From Gracilimonas sp964505215 (GTDB lineage: Bacteria > Bacteroidota > Rhodothermia > Balneolales > Balneolaceae), in the NCBI GenBank assembly GCA_964505215.1, contig CAZDGU010000002.1, forward strand, positions 62,001-126,000: a stretch of 64,000 nt of DNA, given 5' to 3'. This document shows, one piece after another, positions 1 through 8,444 of this stretch. Made by a program: the position numbers and the translations under genes. The notes beneath the pieces are model-generated. The model was not told the DNA's origin, ran no database searches, and was given only the letters and a program-made list of their open reading frames with translations. Within the stretch, counting starts at the first letter, position 1, and every line of letters starts with the position of its first letter.

Positions 1-644
1 TGGATTCTAAAGAGGAAGAAGATCAGGAGTTCATCAAAAACGCACCGGTTATTCAAGATTATTTGAATGAAGAATCAACCGCTCACTTTAACCAAGTTAC
101 CGACTATTTAGATGAGCTGGGTATTGAGTACACCTTAACGCCCCATCTGGTGCGCGGCATGGATTATTACACCCGAACGGCTTTCGAGCTTACCAGTCCC
201 GATTTGGGCTCTCAGGATGCTCTTGCCGGTGGCGGTCGCTATGATTTACTGGTTGAAGAACTTGGAGGACAGCCCACACCTGCTGTAGGCTTTGCTGCCG
301 GAATGGAGCGCCTGCTCATCGCCTGCGAAGAATTAGGCATTCAGCTGGGCGAGGAAAAGTCGGTAGATGTATATGTGGTAACTTTAGGTGACGCCGCCAG
401 AAAATGGGGACTTTCGCATCTACCCAAGCTAAGAGCAGCCGGACTTTCTGCCGCCATGGATTATAAAGGCCGTTCTATGAAAGCTCAGATGAAAGATGCC
501 AATCGCGAACATGCCCGTTTTACCATTATAGTAGGAGATAATGAGCTGGAGGAAGCAAAATTCACACTACGTAATATGAAAGAGAGTGAAGAAAGCGCGC
601 TCAGTTTCGAGGATATAATTACCAAGCTAACGGCTCACAAATAG
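1..644 (+). CDS. hisS: Histidine--tRNA ligase, C-terminal part
   Basis: The 3' part of a class II histidyl-tRNA synthetase, which charges tRNA-His in the cytoplasm. The frame is open from base 3 with no start in the window, so the 5' end lies outside. The histidine-specific motif LVRGMDYYT, then GGGRYD, then the class II motif 3 segment GFAAGMERL are visible, followed by the alpha/beta anticodon-binding domain (VDVYVVTLGD onwards). The TTG at 63 is not a real start because the family sequence continues upstream of it. A terminator hairpin lies about 160 bases after the stop. The family identity is certain; only the N-terminal catalytic half is missing. Confidence 0.97.
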   Translation, partial: DSKEEEDQEFIKNAPVIQDYLNEESTAHFNQVTDYLDELGIEYTLTPHLVRGMDYYTRTAFELTSPDLGSQDALAGGGRYDLLVEELGGQPTPAVGFAAGMERLLIACEELGIQLGEEKSVDVYVVTLGDAARKWGLSHLPKLRAAGLSAAMDYKGRSMKAQMKDANREHARFTIIVGDNELEEAKFTLRNMKESEESALSFEDIITKLTAHK

Positions 645-761
645 TGTTGTAACTATTATTCTGCTAAAAAACATACGCAGAGGCGTACGGAACCATTGTC
701 TTATATGCAGGCTAATTTACCTTATAGATTAATTAGATACTGCACTCACTGCTACTTTTTT

Positions 762-769
762 TATCTTTG
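762..769 (+). promoter_or_regulatory. Possible -7 element upstream of the antiporter
   Basis: TATCTTTG matches the Bacteroidota -7 consensus TAnnTTTG. No TTTG is present 19 bases upstream, so this is only a weak candidate. It lies before the terminator hairpin at 803-836, which any transcript starting here would have to pass. Confidence 0.25.
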
Positions 770-802
770 AAGCCTAAATTTATTTGAAAATTGTATATAA
801 CA

Positions 803-836
803 AACCGTAATCAAAACTTTTGATTGCGGTTTTTTA
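803..836 (+). terminator. Intrinsic terminator after hisS
   Basis: AACCGTAATCAA pairs with TTGATTGCGGTT around a short loop and is followed by TTTTTT. One G-U pair is needed. The T-tract ends only about six bases before the ATG of the antiporter gene, so it may also shape the leader of that gene. Confidence 0.7.
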
Positions 837-841
837 ATCTT

Positions 842-2665
842 ATGACTGAAACCATTCTAATAGGTCTTACCAGCGTAATTGTTTTTGGAGTTGGTGCACA
901 ATGGCTGGGCTGGCGCTTAAAGTTACCCGCTATTTTACTGCTCTTACTTTCCGGAATTTTAGCCGGCCCCATCCTCGGGTTAGTTGATCCCGATGTGCTA
1001 ATGGGTGATTTACTCACTCCATTCATTTCCGTTTCTGTAGCAATAATTCTGTTTGAAGGCGGCCTCAGCCTGCGCTTTCACGAACTAAAAAATGTGGGCG
1101 GGGTGATTAGAAACCTGGTGAGCGTTGGTGCCTTACTTACGTGGGTGCTGGCAGCCGTAACCGGTTTTTACTTGTTTGATTTAGGCTGGGAACTTTCCAT
1201 TCTGCTGGGGGCCATTTTAGTAGTTACCGGACCCACCGTTATCATTCCGCTGTTGCGGCAGGTGCGGCCGGCGGGGCAGGTTGGCTCTATCTTAAAGTGG
1301 GAAGGCATTGTAATTGACCCTATTGGGGCCATGTTAGCCGTTCTTGTTTTTGAAGTTATTCTGTCCGGAGGAATGTCGGAGGCCACGCATTTAGCCGTTG
1401 CCAGTATTTTTAAAACCGTGTTTTTTGGCACTATAATCGGATTGGCAGGCGCAGCTTTTCTTTATTTTATATTGAAGAAACATCTTTTGCCCGATTTTCT
1501 CCAAAACCCCGTCAGCTTAATGACCGTGGTATTGGTGTTTGCTGCTTCCAACTTAGTTCAGCACGAATCAGGCCTTTGGGCTACTACCTTGATGGGAGTT
1601 GCACTGGCAAACCAAAAAGCAGCTCGCATTCATCATATCGTTGAATTCAAAGAAAATTTACGGCTTTTACTGCTATCCGCATTGTTCATTCTTTTAGCGG
1701 CAAGGGTTGAATTGTCCAGCCTTGTTGATACCCTCAATGTAAATATGTTGCTGTTTTTATTTGCTTTGATTTTTGTAATACGTCCGGCTTCCGTCTATTT
1801 ATCTACCATGTTTTCGAAGCTGAACTGGAGGGAAAAACTCTTTTTAAGCTGGATGGCACCGCGTGGTGTGGTGGCAGCTTCTATTTCTTCCATTTTCGCT
1901 ATTTCACTCATGCAAAACGGATATCCGGAAGCACGGCAAATCATTCCTATCGTTTTTATCACCATCATCAGTACGGTAGCAATTTATGGATTGTCTGCCT
2001 CCTGGGTGGCACGCAAGCTGGGAGTTGCAAAACCTATTCCACGCGGATTCCTGATAGTAGGAGCTCACGACTGGGCTATTGATATGGCCGAGGCTATCAA
2101 CAAAAGTGATGTTAAAGTAACGGTGGCCGACTCTAACTGGAAAAATATCAGTCAGGCAAAATCTCGTGGATTGGATACTTACTATGGAAACGTGCTGGCA
2201 GAATATACCTTGGATGACATGAATTTAGACGGCCTGGGTAAATTACTTTCACTTACCTCTAACGACGAAGTAAACGCACTTGCAGCTATCCGCTTTGCGG
2301 AAATATTTGGCCGCTCTCAGGTATTTCAGCTTTCGCCAAATGCCAAAACCGGAAGCACTAAAAATGATGTAACAACTCAGCTTACAGGCCGCACACTTTT
2401 TAAAGAGGACATGAGCTTTGATAAAATTACTCAGCTTTATGAAGACGGAAAAGTAATTAAATCTACTCCTCTTACCGAAGAATTTGGCTACAAAGACTTT
2501 AAAGAAAAAAATGGCCCCGATGCTTGTGCCTTGTTCTTAATTGGAAGCGATGGGAACGTTCAACCTTTTGTAGTTGATAACCCTATAAACCCGCAACCCG
2601 GAGATATTTTAGTTTCCATAGCCGAGCCGCATACTGAACGAATAAAGAGTAAAATCAAAGATTAA
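842..2665 (+). CDS. Cation:proton antiporter (CPA1/NhaP type) with TrkA-N-like domain
   Basis: Inner membrane Na+(K+)/H+ antiporter of about 607 residues. The first ~400 residues are a run of around twelve hydrophobic segments with the CPA family segments GPTVIIPLLRQV and WMAPRGVVAAS. After that comes a cytoplasmic Rossmann-like TrkA-N regulatory domain (GFLIVGAHDWAIDMA, with a degenerate nucleotide-binding loop) and a short C-terminal TrkA-C-like part. I chose the ATG at 842; the in-frame TTG at 824 lies inside the terminator stem. lysA follows 33 bases later, so the two may be cotranscribed. The transported ion cannot be read from the sequence. Confidence 0.9.
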   Translation: MTETILIGLTSVIVFGVGAQWLGWRLKLPAILLLLLSGILAGPILGLVDPDVLMGDLLTPFISVSVAIILFEGGLSLRFHELKNVGGVIRNLVSVGALLTWVLAAVTGFYLFDLGWELSILLGAILVVTGPTVIIPLLRQVRPAGQVGSILKWEGIVIDPIGAMLAVLVFEVILSGGMSEATHLAVASIFKTVFFGTIIGLAGAAFLYFILKKHLLPDFLQNPVSLMTVVLVFAASNLVQHESGLWATTLMGVALANQKAARIHHIVEFKENLRLLLLSALFILLAARVELSSLVDTLNVNMLLFLFALIFVIRPASVYLSTMFSKLNWREKLFLSWMAPRGVVAASISSIFAISLMQNGYPEARQIIPIVFITIISTVAIYGLSASWVARKLGVAKPIPRGFLIVGAHDWAIDMAEAINKSDVKVTVADSNWKNISQAKSRGLDTYYGNVLAEYTLDDMNLDGLGKLLSLTSNDEVNALAAIRFAEIFGRSQVFQLSPNAKTGSTKNDVTTQLTGRTLFKEDMSFDKITQLYEDGKVIKSTPLTEEFGYKDFKEKNGPDACALFLIGSDGNVQPFVVDNPINPQPGDILVSIAEPHTERIKSKIKD

Positions 2666-2698
2666 ACGTTTAAATTACTGTCGTTAAAGCTCTCACTC

Positions 2699-3865
2699 AT
2701 GTTTAAAGACGCTCTCATTTCTGAATTTAAAACAATTCCTACGCCATTTTATTACTATGATTTGGATGTACTGGATCAAACGCTCAAAGCCATTCAAACC
2801 CATGGAATTTCCAAAGGATATCATGTGCATTATGCGTTAAAGGCAAATAATCAGCCCAAGATATTGCAACGTATAAAACAAGCCGGCTTAGGCGCCGACT
2901 GCGTAAGCGGGGGTGAAGTGAAGCGCGCGCTGGATGTGGGATTTGAACCTCAGGAAATTGCTTTTGCAGGCGTTGGCAAAACAGATAAAGAAATTGAGCT
3001 GGGACTTGAACATGACATTTTTTGCTTTAACTGTGAGTCTCCCCAAGAGCTTGAAGTGATCAATGAGCTGGCCGGAAAACAAGGGAAAAAAGCTCGTATT
3101 GCGCTTCGGCTTAACCCTAATGTGGAAGCCGATACCCACAAATACATTACCACCGGTTTGAATGAAAACAAATTCGGCATCAACGCTTCCGACCTGGACA
3201 GCGTGCTGAATTTACTGCCAAAGCTTGAAAATCTTGAACTGATTGGTATCCATTTTCACATCGGTTCACAAATTCAAAAATTCACCCCTTTCGAACAGCT
3301 GTGCCAAAAGGCTAATTCCATTAATAATTATATAGAAGAGAAAGGTTTTAAGCTTACGGTTATTAACGTAGGCGGTGGGTTTGGCATAAATTATGAACAC
3401 CCTGACGAACATTCAGTGCCTGATTTTGAGCGTTTTTTCGGATTATTTGAGCAAAACATTAAGCTTAAAGATCATCAGGAACTGCATTTTGAACTGGGGC
3501 GATCGGTAACCGGGCAGTGTGGCAGCCTGATTTCTACCGTACTTTATACCAAGTATGGAGAAACCAAAAACTTTGCCATCATTGACGCGGGCATGACCGA
3601 ACTCATCCGCCCCGCTTTATATCAGGCGGCGCATCGTATTGATGTGTTGACAAGCACAAAGCCTGAAGAAACGTACGATGTAGTTGGCCCCATTTGCGAG
3701 AGCTCAGATACCTTTCGCACCGACATTTCGATTCCAAAAGTAGAACGGGGTGATTTAGTTGCCATCCGCAGTGCGGGCGCTTATGGAGAAGTAATGCGCA
3801 GTGCGTATAACCTGCGGGATGTAAATGTCAGCATATTTTCGAATGAGATAACTTCTCGCGTTTAG
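2699..3865 (+). CDS. lysA: Diaminopimelate decarboxylase
   Basis: PLP-dependent fold-III decarboxylase making L-lysine from meso-diaminopimelate in the cytoplasm. The PLP lysine lies in HYALKANN (K48). The glycine-rich phosphate loop GGGFGI, ELGRSVTG and the active-site CESSDTF segment are all present. Its 388 residues fit the family. Carboxynorspermidine decarboxylase is a relative, but these motifs and the length fit LysA better. It sits directly after the antiporter gene. The aspartate kinase that feeds the same pathway is encoded separately at 14471-15832. Confidence 0.92.
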   Translation: MFKDALISEFKTIPTPFYYYDLDVLDQTLKAIQTHGISKGYHVHYALKANNQPKILQRIKQAGLGADCVSGGEVKRALDVGFEPQEIAFAGVGKTDKEIELGLEHDIFCFNCESPQELEVINELAGKQGKKARIALRLNPNVEADTHKYITTGLNENKFGINASDLDSVLNLLPKLENLELIGIHFHIGSQIQKFTPFEQLCQKANSINNYIEEKGFKLTVINVGGGFGINYEHPDEHSVPDFERFFGLFEQNIKLKDHQELHFELGRSVTGQCGSLISTVLYTKYGETKNFAIIDAGMTELIRPALYQAAHRIDVLTSTKPEETYDVVGPICESSDTFRTDISIPKVERGDLVAIRSAGAYGEVMRSAYNLRDVNVSIFSNEITSRV

Positions 3866-4253
3866 TCCGGCAAAACTTTTCTTACACCTTTTTAGCAAAG
3901 TAGTTATTACTGCCTGATGGGTGATTATTGCACCAATTCTCTCCGAGATTTACCATCTGCGAGGTTTTCGGCTAAACAAAAGCCGTGGCAATCCGGTTTT
4001 ATTTGGATGCGCTCTTGCCAACGTTTGCACTCGTTCTGAACTGTGATATTTGTGATTGGTGTGATGGGCAAGCCGGGTTTTGGGCATTAATCAAGAGAAT
4101 TCCATAATGCCAACCATGCTGAAATTAAAATTAACCTCTGAGATCTTTGGCAAAGAAGCTATTGCTCAATTATGGGATTTAATATCTTCGAGGTTTTGTA
4201 TAACCTTAAAATAAAAAAATCCGGTTAAGTCAATTACTTAACCGGATTTTCAG
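3866..4253. other. Intergenic stretch after lysA
   Basis: No gene is recognised here. A 35-codon open frame starting with ATG at 4107 and ending at 4214 has a protein-like look (LTSEIFGKEAIAQLWDLISS), but it has no Shine-Dalgarno sequence and no family I know. It may be a remnant or chance. The right end holds the tRNA terminator. Confidence 0.4.
4212..4250 (-). terminator. Terminator of tRNA-Val
   Basis: A perfect stem AATCCGGTTAAGT / ACTTAACCGGATT with a five-base loop, A-rich on one side and T-rich on the other. It lies four bases beyond the tRNA 3' end in the direction of transcription. It is symmetric and could stop transcription from both sides. Confidence 0.85.
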
Positions 4254-4328
4254 TAGGCGGTGAGGGACTCGAACCCCCGACCCCCTCGGTGTAAACGAGG
4301 TGCTCTAAACCAACTGAGCTAACCACCC
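4254..4328 (-). tRNA. tRNA-Val (anticodon TAC)
   Basis: On the minus strand the sequence starts GGGTGGTTAGCTCAG, has the anticodon arm CTCGT-TTACACC-ACGAG-type stem with anticodon TAC, and the T-arm GGGGGTTCGAGTCCCTC. The acceptor stem pairs GGGTGGT with ACCGCCT, using two G-U pairs, and the discriminator is A. CCA is not encoded. The gene has its own promoter (4347-4377) and terminator (4212-4250), so it is a single-gene unit. Confidence 0.95.
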
Positions 4329-4346
4329 TGATTCGTTCGAAGGCGA

Positions 4347-4377
4347 CAAATATAAGAACATTTATCACTCGGACAAA
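4347..4377 (-). promoter_or_regulatory. Promoter of tRNA-Val (TTTG-N19-TATATTTG)
   Basis: On the minus strand TTTG (4374-4377) is followed by exactly 19 bases and TATATTTG (4347-4354). This matches the Bacteroidota sigma-A consensus TTTG-N19-TAnnTTTG in every fixed position. The -7 element ends 18 bases before the mature tRNA 5' end. Confidence 0.85.
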
Positions 4378-4395
4378 GAAAAATTACAGTAAATG

Positions 4396-4425
4396 TTGAT
4401 TTATTGGTTAACACTGTTAACTTAT
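4396..4425 (+). promoter_or_regulatory. Putative promoter and operator of the thiolase gene
   Basis: TTG (4396-4398), 19 bases, TAACTTAT (4418-4425) gives a near-consensus promoter 25 bases before the chosen ATG. A 15-bp palindrome GTTAAC-ACT-GTTAAC (4407-4421) covers the spacer and the start of the -7 element, the usual place for a repressor site. The regulator is unknown. Confidence 0.45.
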
Positions 4426-4449
4426 ACCCTCAACTCAAAGCAGAATTCT

Positions 4450-5754
4450 ATGACAACTGATAAAAACAACTCTCGAAATGCCGTACTCGTTGATGGCTGC
4501 CGAATTCCATTTCAGCGCTCAGGCACTCATTATAGCGATCTGATGGCTTACGATTTAGGCCGCATGGCCATTGAAGGACTTCTGGTCCGAAATGCCGTAA
4601 ACCCCTCCGCTATCGACCGCGTCATTATGGGCACCGTAATTCAAGAGGTTAAAACCAGCAACATTGCGCGCGAAAGTGCTTTAGGCGCCGGTATTCCAAA
4701 ATCTGTGCCCGCCTTCACCACCACTATGGCGTGTATATCTTCGAATCAGGCCATTACCTCCGGCATGGATTTGATTCGCTCCGGACAGGCAAACATTATT
4801 TTAGCGGGTGGAACCGAGACCATGTCCGACATTCCGGTTCGATTTAAAAAGAAATTTCGACAGAAGGTGTTGGAAGCTCGCAAGTACAAATCTCCGCTCG
4901 ATTTTCTCAAGTTTTTTAAAGGATTGGGCTTCAAAGATTTTCTACCTGAACTGCCGGCTATTGCTGAGTTTTCAACAGGAGAGGTAATGGGCGAAAGCGC
5001 CGACCGTATGTCTGCCCGCTTTGGGGTGAGCCGGGAAGATCAGGACGCGTATGCCCTTCGGTCTCACCAGATGGCTGCCAAAGCTACAAAAGAAGGATTA
5101 TTGGATGAGGAGCTGATTCCTGCTAAAATCCCTCCGAAATTTGAGGTTGTCAAACATGATAACGGCTTTCGGGAAGATACTTCCATGGAAAAGCTGGCTA
5201 AACTCCGCCCGGCCTTCATCAAAAAACACGGAACCGTTACTGCAGGTAATTCCTCCTTTTTGACTGATGGCGCCTCCGCCAGCTTTATTATGAATGAACA
5301 AACCGCACTCGAGCTCGGATTAAAACCCAAAGCCTACCTCCGCGAATATAATTTTGTATCTCAAGATCCCGGCGAAGAGCTGCTGCTGGGCCCGGCTTAT
5401 GCCATCCCAAAAGTTCTGGACGCCATGAACCTTACTCTAAAAGACATGGATGTAGTTGAGCTCCACGAAGCCTTCGCCGGACAGGTGCTTTCCGTTCTTA
5501 CCGCGTTAAACTCACATCAGTTTGCCAAACAATCGCTTAACCAAGACAAAAAAGTAGGAGAAATCCCCATGGAAATTTTAAATACCATGGGCGGCTCACT
5601 TTCTTTGGGACATCCGTTCGGAGCAACGGGAGTACGCTTAGTTACCACTGCCGCAAACCGATTAATACGGGAAGATGGCACCCTCGCCCTAGTATCTGCC
5701 TGTGCCGCCGGTGGACAAGGACACGCTATTGTTTTGGAGAGATATGGGAATTGA
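4450..5754 (+). CDS. fadI: Acetyl-CoA C-acyltransferase (thiolase, FadI type)
   Basis: Last step of fatty acid beta-oxidation: thiolytic cleavage of 3-ketoacyl-CoA to acetyl-CoA and a shortened acyl-CoA. From the ATG at 4450 the protein has 434 residues. The nucleophilic Cys is C95 (MACISSNQ), the catalytic His is H388 (GHPFGATG) and the second Cys is C418 (CAAGGQG). The long insert before GEVMGESAD is typical of the FadI / trifunctional beta-subunit branch rather than short biosynthetic thiolases. An ATG at 4393 would add 19 residues and would lie before the candidate promoter, so I reject it. The partner multifunctional enzyme gene follows at 5982. Confidence 0.88.
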   Translation: MTTDKNNSRNAVLVDGCRIPFQRSGTHYSDLMAYDLGRMAIEGLLVRNAVNPSAIDRVIMGTVIQEVKTSNIARESALGAGIPKSVPAFTTTMACISSNQAITSGMDLIRSGQANIILAGGTETMSDIPVRFKKKFRQKVLEARKYKSPLDFLKFFKGLGFKDFLPELPAIAEFSTGEVMGESADRMSARFGVSREDQDAYALRSHQMAAKATKEGLLDEELIPAKIPPKFEVVKHDNGFREDTSMEKLAKLRPAFIKKHGTVTAGNSSFLTDGASASFIMNEQTALELGLKPKAYLREYNFVSQDPGEELLLGPAYAIPKVLDAMNLTLKDMDVVELHEAFAGQVLSVLTALNSHQFAKQSLNQDKKVGEIPMEILNTMGGSLSLGHPFGATGVRLVTTAANRLIREDGTLALVSACAAGGQGHAIVLERYGN

Positions 5755-5792
5755 AAATGAATCGAATTAAAATTGTAAACCAAACTCAACCA

Positions 5793-5920
5793 CCGACCAC
5801 CTCTGTCTCCTCCTTCGCAAGGAGGAGGATTCTTTAAAAACTTCAATCCATGAATAACCGGAAAAGTATTTCAAAGCTTAGAAAGTCTCTCCTTGAGAAG
5901 GAGAGATTTAGAGAGGTCGG
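5793..5920. repeat. Bipartite inverted palindromic repeat (REP/BIME-like)
   Basis: The two ends are inverted, diverged copies of one unit, each starting CCGACC and holding its own hairpin. The left hairpin is CTCCTCCTTCGCAAGGAGGAG; the right is TCTCCTTGAGAAGGAGA. Read inward, both units go CCGACC, pyrimidine-rich CTCT tract, hairpin, TTCTTT/TTTCT. The whole element is 128 bp and fills the gap between fadI and fadJ. It resembles dispersed REP-type elements mobilised by RAYT transposases, but no transposase is in the window. Confidence 0.65.
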
Positions 5921-5981
5921 AAGTTTAAGACTTTGAGTGCAGAAACAGCTGAAAAATTAATAATAACCATTGAGCAATAAT

Positions 5982-8099
5982 ATGAGCTACTTAACTATCA
6001 CCCCAAAAAATGATGTTGCTATTGTTACGCTGGACTTACCTGATGAAAAGGTAAATAAACTGAATGAAGCGCTGATTGAAGAGTTTACCGGCTTTCTGGA
6101 TGAGCTTGAATCGAATGATAACTGGATGGGCGCGGTGCTGATTTCGGGCAAAGAAAATAACTTTATTGCCGGGGCTGATATTGAAATGTTTCAAACCCGT
6201 AATACCGCCGGGGAAATTGAGCAGCTTAGCAAGCAGGGGCACGCAATTATGAATCGTATTGAAGACTTCCCAAAACCCATTGCGGTGGCTGTGCATGGCA
6301 GCTGTATGGGCGGCGGGCTGGAGCTTTCGCTGGCTTGTCATTATCGGGTATGTTCAAACAGCTCAAAAACGGTATTTGCCCTGCCGGAAGTTCAGCTTGG
6401 TATTCTTCCCGGAACGGGAGGCACGCAGCGGCTGCCTCGAACTATCGGTCTTCAAAAATCGCTCACTTATATGCTGACTGGCAAAAATATATACGCTCGT
6501 CCGGCCTACAAAATGGGACTGGTAGATGAAATAACTCATAAAGATGCTATCGAAAAAGCGGCAATTAAAGGCGTTCAAAAAATAGCGAACGGAGATTTCA
6601 CTCGAAAAGATAAACGCGGTTTCACAGAAAAGCTGTTGGAAGGAAATGCTATAGGTCGCAGCATTATTTTTTCGCAAGCTCGCAAAAAAACGCAGCGCCA
6701 AACAAAGGGAAACTTCCCTGCACCTCCCAAAATTATTGACGCCGTAGAGTATGGCTACAAGCATGGTCTAAAAAAAGGATTGGAACACGAAACCGTATTA
6801 TTTGGTGAACTCGGAGCCACACAAGAATCCCGAAATTTAGTAAACTTGTTTTTTGGGATGACGGCTTCCAAGAAAGTTCCTAAACCGGAATTAGCGAAAC
6901 CGGTACATAAAATCGGTGTTTTAGGGGCCGGACTCATGGGCTCGGGAATTGCAGATGTAAGCGTGAATAAAGGAAATTATCGCGTACTGCTGAAAGATCA
7001 ATCCATAGAAAATGCGGCTAAAGGGGAGCAGAGAATCTGGAAGGATTTGAATAAAAAAGTTAATAAAGGCATCATCTCAGAATTTGAGCGGGATGAGACT
7101 TCCGCAATGGTAACCGGCGTAGATTCTTATGACGGATTCTCTGACGTTGACTTGGTTATTGAAGCTGTTTTTGAGGATTTAGATCTCAAGAAAAATATTG
7201 TATCTGAAGTTGAGCAACATACTCCGGAACGTACTATTTTTGCTTCTAACACATCTTCGCTGCCCATTTCTAAGATAGCTGAAGGCGCTAAGCGTCCGCA
7301 AAATATCATAGGGATGCACTACTTTTCTCCGGTTCAAAAAATGCCGTTGTTAGAAATTATCACTACCGATCAAACCGCTGACTGGGTTACGCAAACGGCT
7401 ATTCAGGCCGGGGTGAATCAAGGGAAAAATGTAATTGTGGTGAATGACGGTCCGGGATTTTATACCACCCGCATTCTGGCTCCTTATATGAATGAAGCGC
7501 TGCTTTTACTGGATGAAGGTGCTTCCATTGAGTTTCTTGATAAAATGATGAAAGACTTCGGTTTTCCCGTAGGACCTATGGCGCTGTTTGATGAAGTTGG
7601 AATAGATGTTGGAGCCCACGTTGCCGAAACTATGGCTCCTATGTTTGCCAAACGCGGAGTTGAAGCCACTCATAAGGCCAACGAACTGCACGATGCCGGC
7701 TATCAGGGTCGCAAAAATAAGCGTGGAATGTATCGGTATGAGTCCGGGAAGAAAAAGGAAGTGAATACAGAAATCTATCAACACTTTGGAGGCTCGAATC
7801 GAACCAATCCGGATAAAGAAATCGCCCAGCAGCGCATGCTGTTAACCATGGTTAATGAGGCAGCCTGGTGCCTGAAAGAAAACATCATCACTTCTCCCAC
7901 CGATGGAGATTTAGGCGCTATTTTAGGGCTCGGATTTCCGCCATTCCTGGGCGGCCCTTTTCGTTATATTGACCAAAAAGGAGTTCAGCAGGTATTAGAT
8001 CAGCTAAACGAGTTCACCGAAAAGTTCGGCCCGCGATTCAAACCTGCATCTATATTAGCCGATTATGCAAAATCCGGAAAGAAGTTTCACGAGGGTTAA
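5982..8099 (+). CDS. fadJ: Fatty acid oxidation multifunctional enzyme: enoyl-CoA hydratase / 3-hydroxyacyl-CoA dehydrogenase
   Basis: Catalyses the hydratase and NAD-dependent dehydrogenase steps of beta-oxidation. Roughly residues 1-190 are a crotonase domain with the oxyanion-hole segments IAGADIEMF and HGSCMGGGLELSLACHYRV. Residues ~305-480 are the NAD-binding domain (IGVLGAGLMGSGIADV) with NTSSLPISKIA and GMHYFSPVQKMPLLEII. The C-terminal domains follow, with DEVGIDVGAHV and an LGFPPFLGGPFRY end. The length of 705 fits FadJ. I chose ATG 5982 over TTG 5970. It probably works with the thiolase upstream as an alpha/beta trifunctional complex. Confidence 0.93.
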   Translation: MSYLTITPKNDVAIVTLDLPDEKVNKLNEALIEEFTGFLDELESNDNWMGAVLISGKENNFIAGADIEMFQTRNTAGEIEQLSKQGHAIMNRIEDFPKPIAVAVHGSCMGGGLELSLACHYRVCSNSSKTVFALPEVQLGILPGTGGTQRLPRTIGLQKSLTYMLTGKNIYARPAYKMGLVDEITHKDAIEKAAIKGVQKIANGDFTRKDKRGFTEKLLEGNAIGRSIIFSQARKKTQRQTKGNFPAPPKIIDAVEYGYKHGLKKGLEHETVLFGELGATQESRNLVNLFFGMTASKKVPKPELAKPVHKIGVLGAGLMGSGIADVSVNKGNYRVLLKDQSIENAAKGEQRIWKDLNKKVNKGIISEFERDETSAMVTGVDSYDGFSDVDLVIEAVFEDLDLKKNIVSEVEQHTPERTIFASNTSSLPISKIAEGAKRPQNIIGMHYFSPVQKMPLLEIITTDQTADWVTQTAIQAGVNQGKNVIVVNDGPGFYTTRILAPYMNEALLLLDEGASIEFLDKMMKDFGFPVGPMALFDEVGIDVGAHVAETMAPMFAKRGVEATHKANELHDAGYQGRKNKRGMYRYESGKKKEVNTEIYQHFGGSNRTNPDKEIAQQRMLLTMVNEAAWCLKENIITSPTDGDLGAILGLGFPPFLGGPFRYIDQKGVQQVLDQLNEFTEKFGPRFKPASILADYAKSGKKFHEG

Positions 8100-8444
8100 T
8101 TGGCGGGTGATGTGATTACACTCTGATAAAGCCACCTCGCAGCGTGCACAGCTCCTGCGAGCGTTGCGCTGTTACTCAACGCTTGCGCTGCTCACTACCC
8201 TACGCCACTTCAGCGAGATTCTTCACTCCGCATCCGCTGCTCTCGGCATTGCTTTTCTTTCGTGAGGAGCACGCGCTGATGAAGTCAGCTGCCATATTCC
8301 CGAGATTGCTTCGGCTTTTAGCATAATATTCGTGGTTCTGCAAAATCACGCCTCGCAAAGGTAAGCTTTTCGAAAAATCACCAACAAAAAACCGCCACCT
8401 TTACTTTAATAAAGATGGCGGCATAATCGTCAGGCTCAATACTG
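8100..8444. other. Gene-free stretch with a GC-rich block
   Basis: No credible coding frame. From about 8130 to 8300 the sequence is visibly richer in G+C and CG dinucleotides than its neighbours. It holds the hairpin AGCGTTG...CAACGCT (8160-8183) and repeated GCGTTGCGCTG / CGCTTGCGCTG words. It may be a decayed dispersed repeat. The right end holds the terminator of the M20 peptidase gene. Confidence 0.4.
8386..8421 (-). terminator. Terminator of the M20 peptidase gene
   Basis: CCGCCACCTTTA pairs with TAAAGATGGCGG (one C-A mismatch). On the minus strand it is followed by TTTTTT. Confidence 0.75.

Noticed and set aside
824..841. TTG start of the antiporter at 824
   Set aside because: It lies inside the terminator stem and T-tract; ATG 842 begins the expected N-terminus.
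4393..4449. ATG 4393 as the thiolase start
   Set aside because: It would precede the candidate promoter and add a hydrophobic stretch not found in thiolases.
5517..5846. 109-codon minus-strand frame over the thiolase end
   Set aside because: It is antisense to conserved thiolase sequence and runs into the repeat; no family features.
8144..8326. 60-codon frame in the GC-rich block
   Set aside because: Composition is low-complexity Ser/Arg/Leu with no start signal; more likely a product of the GC-rich repeat.
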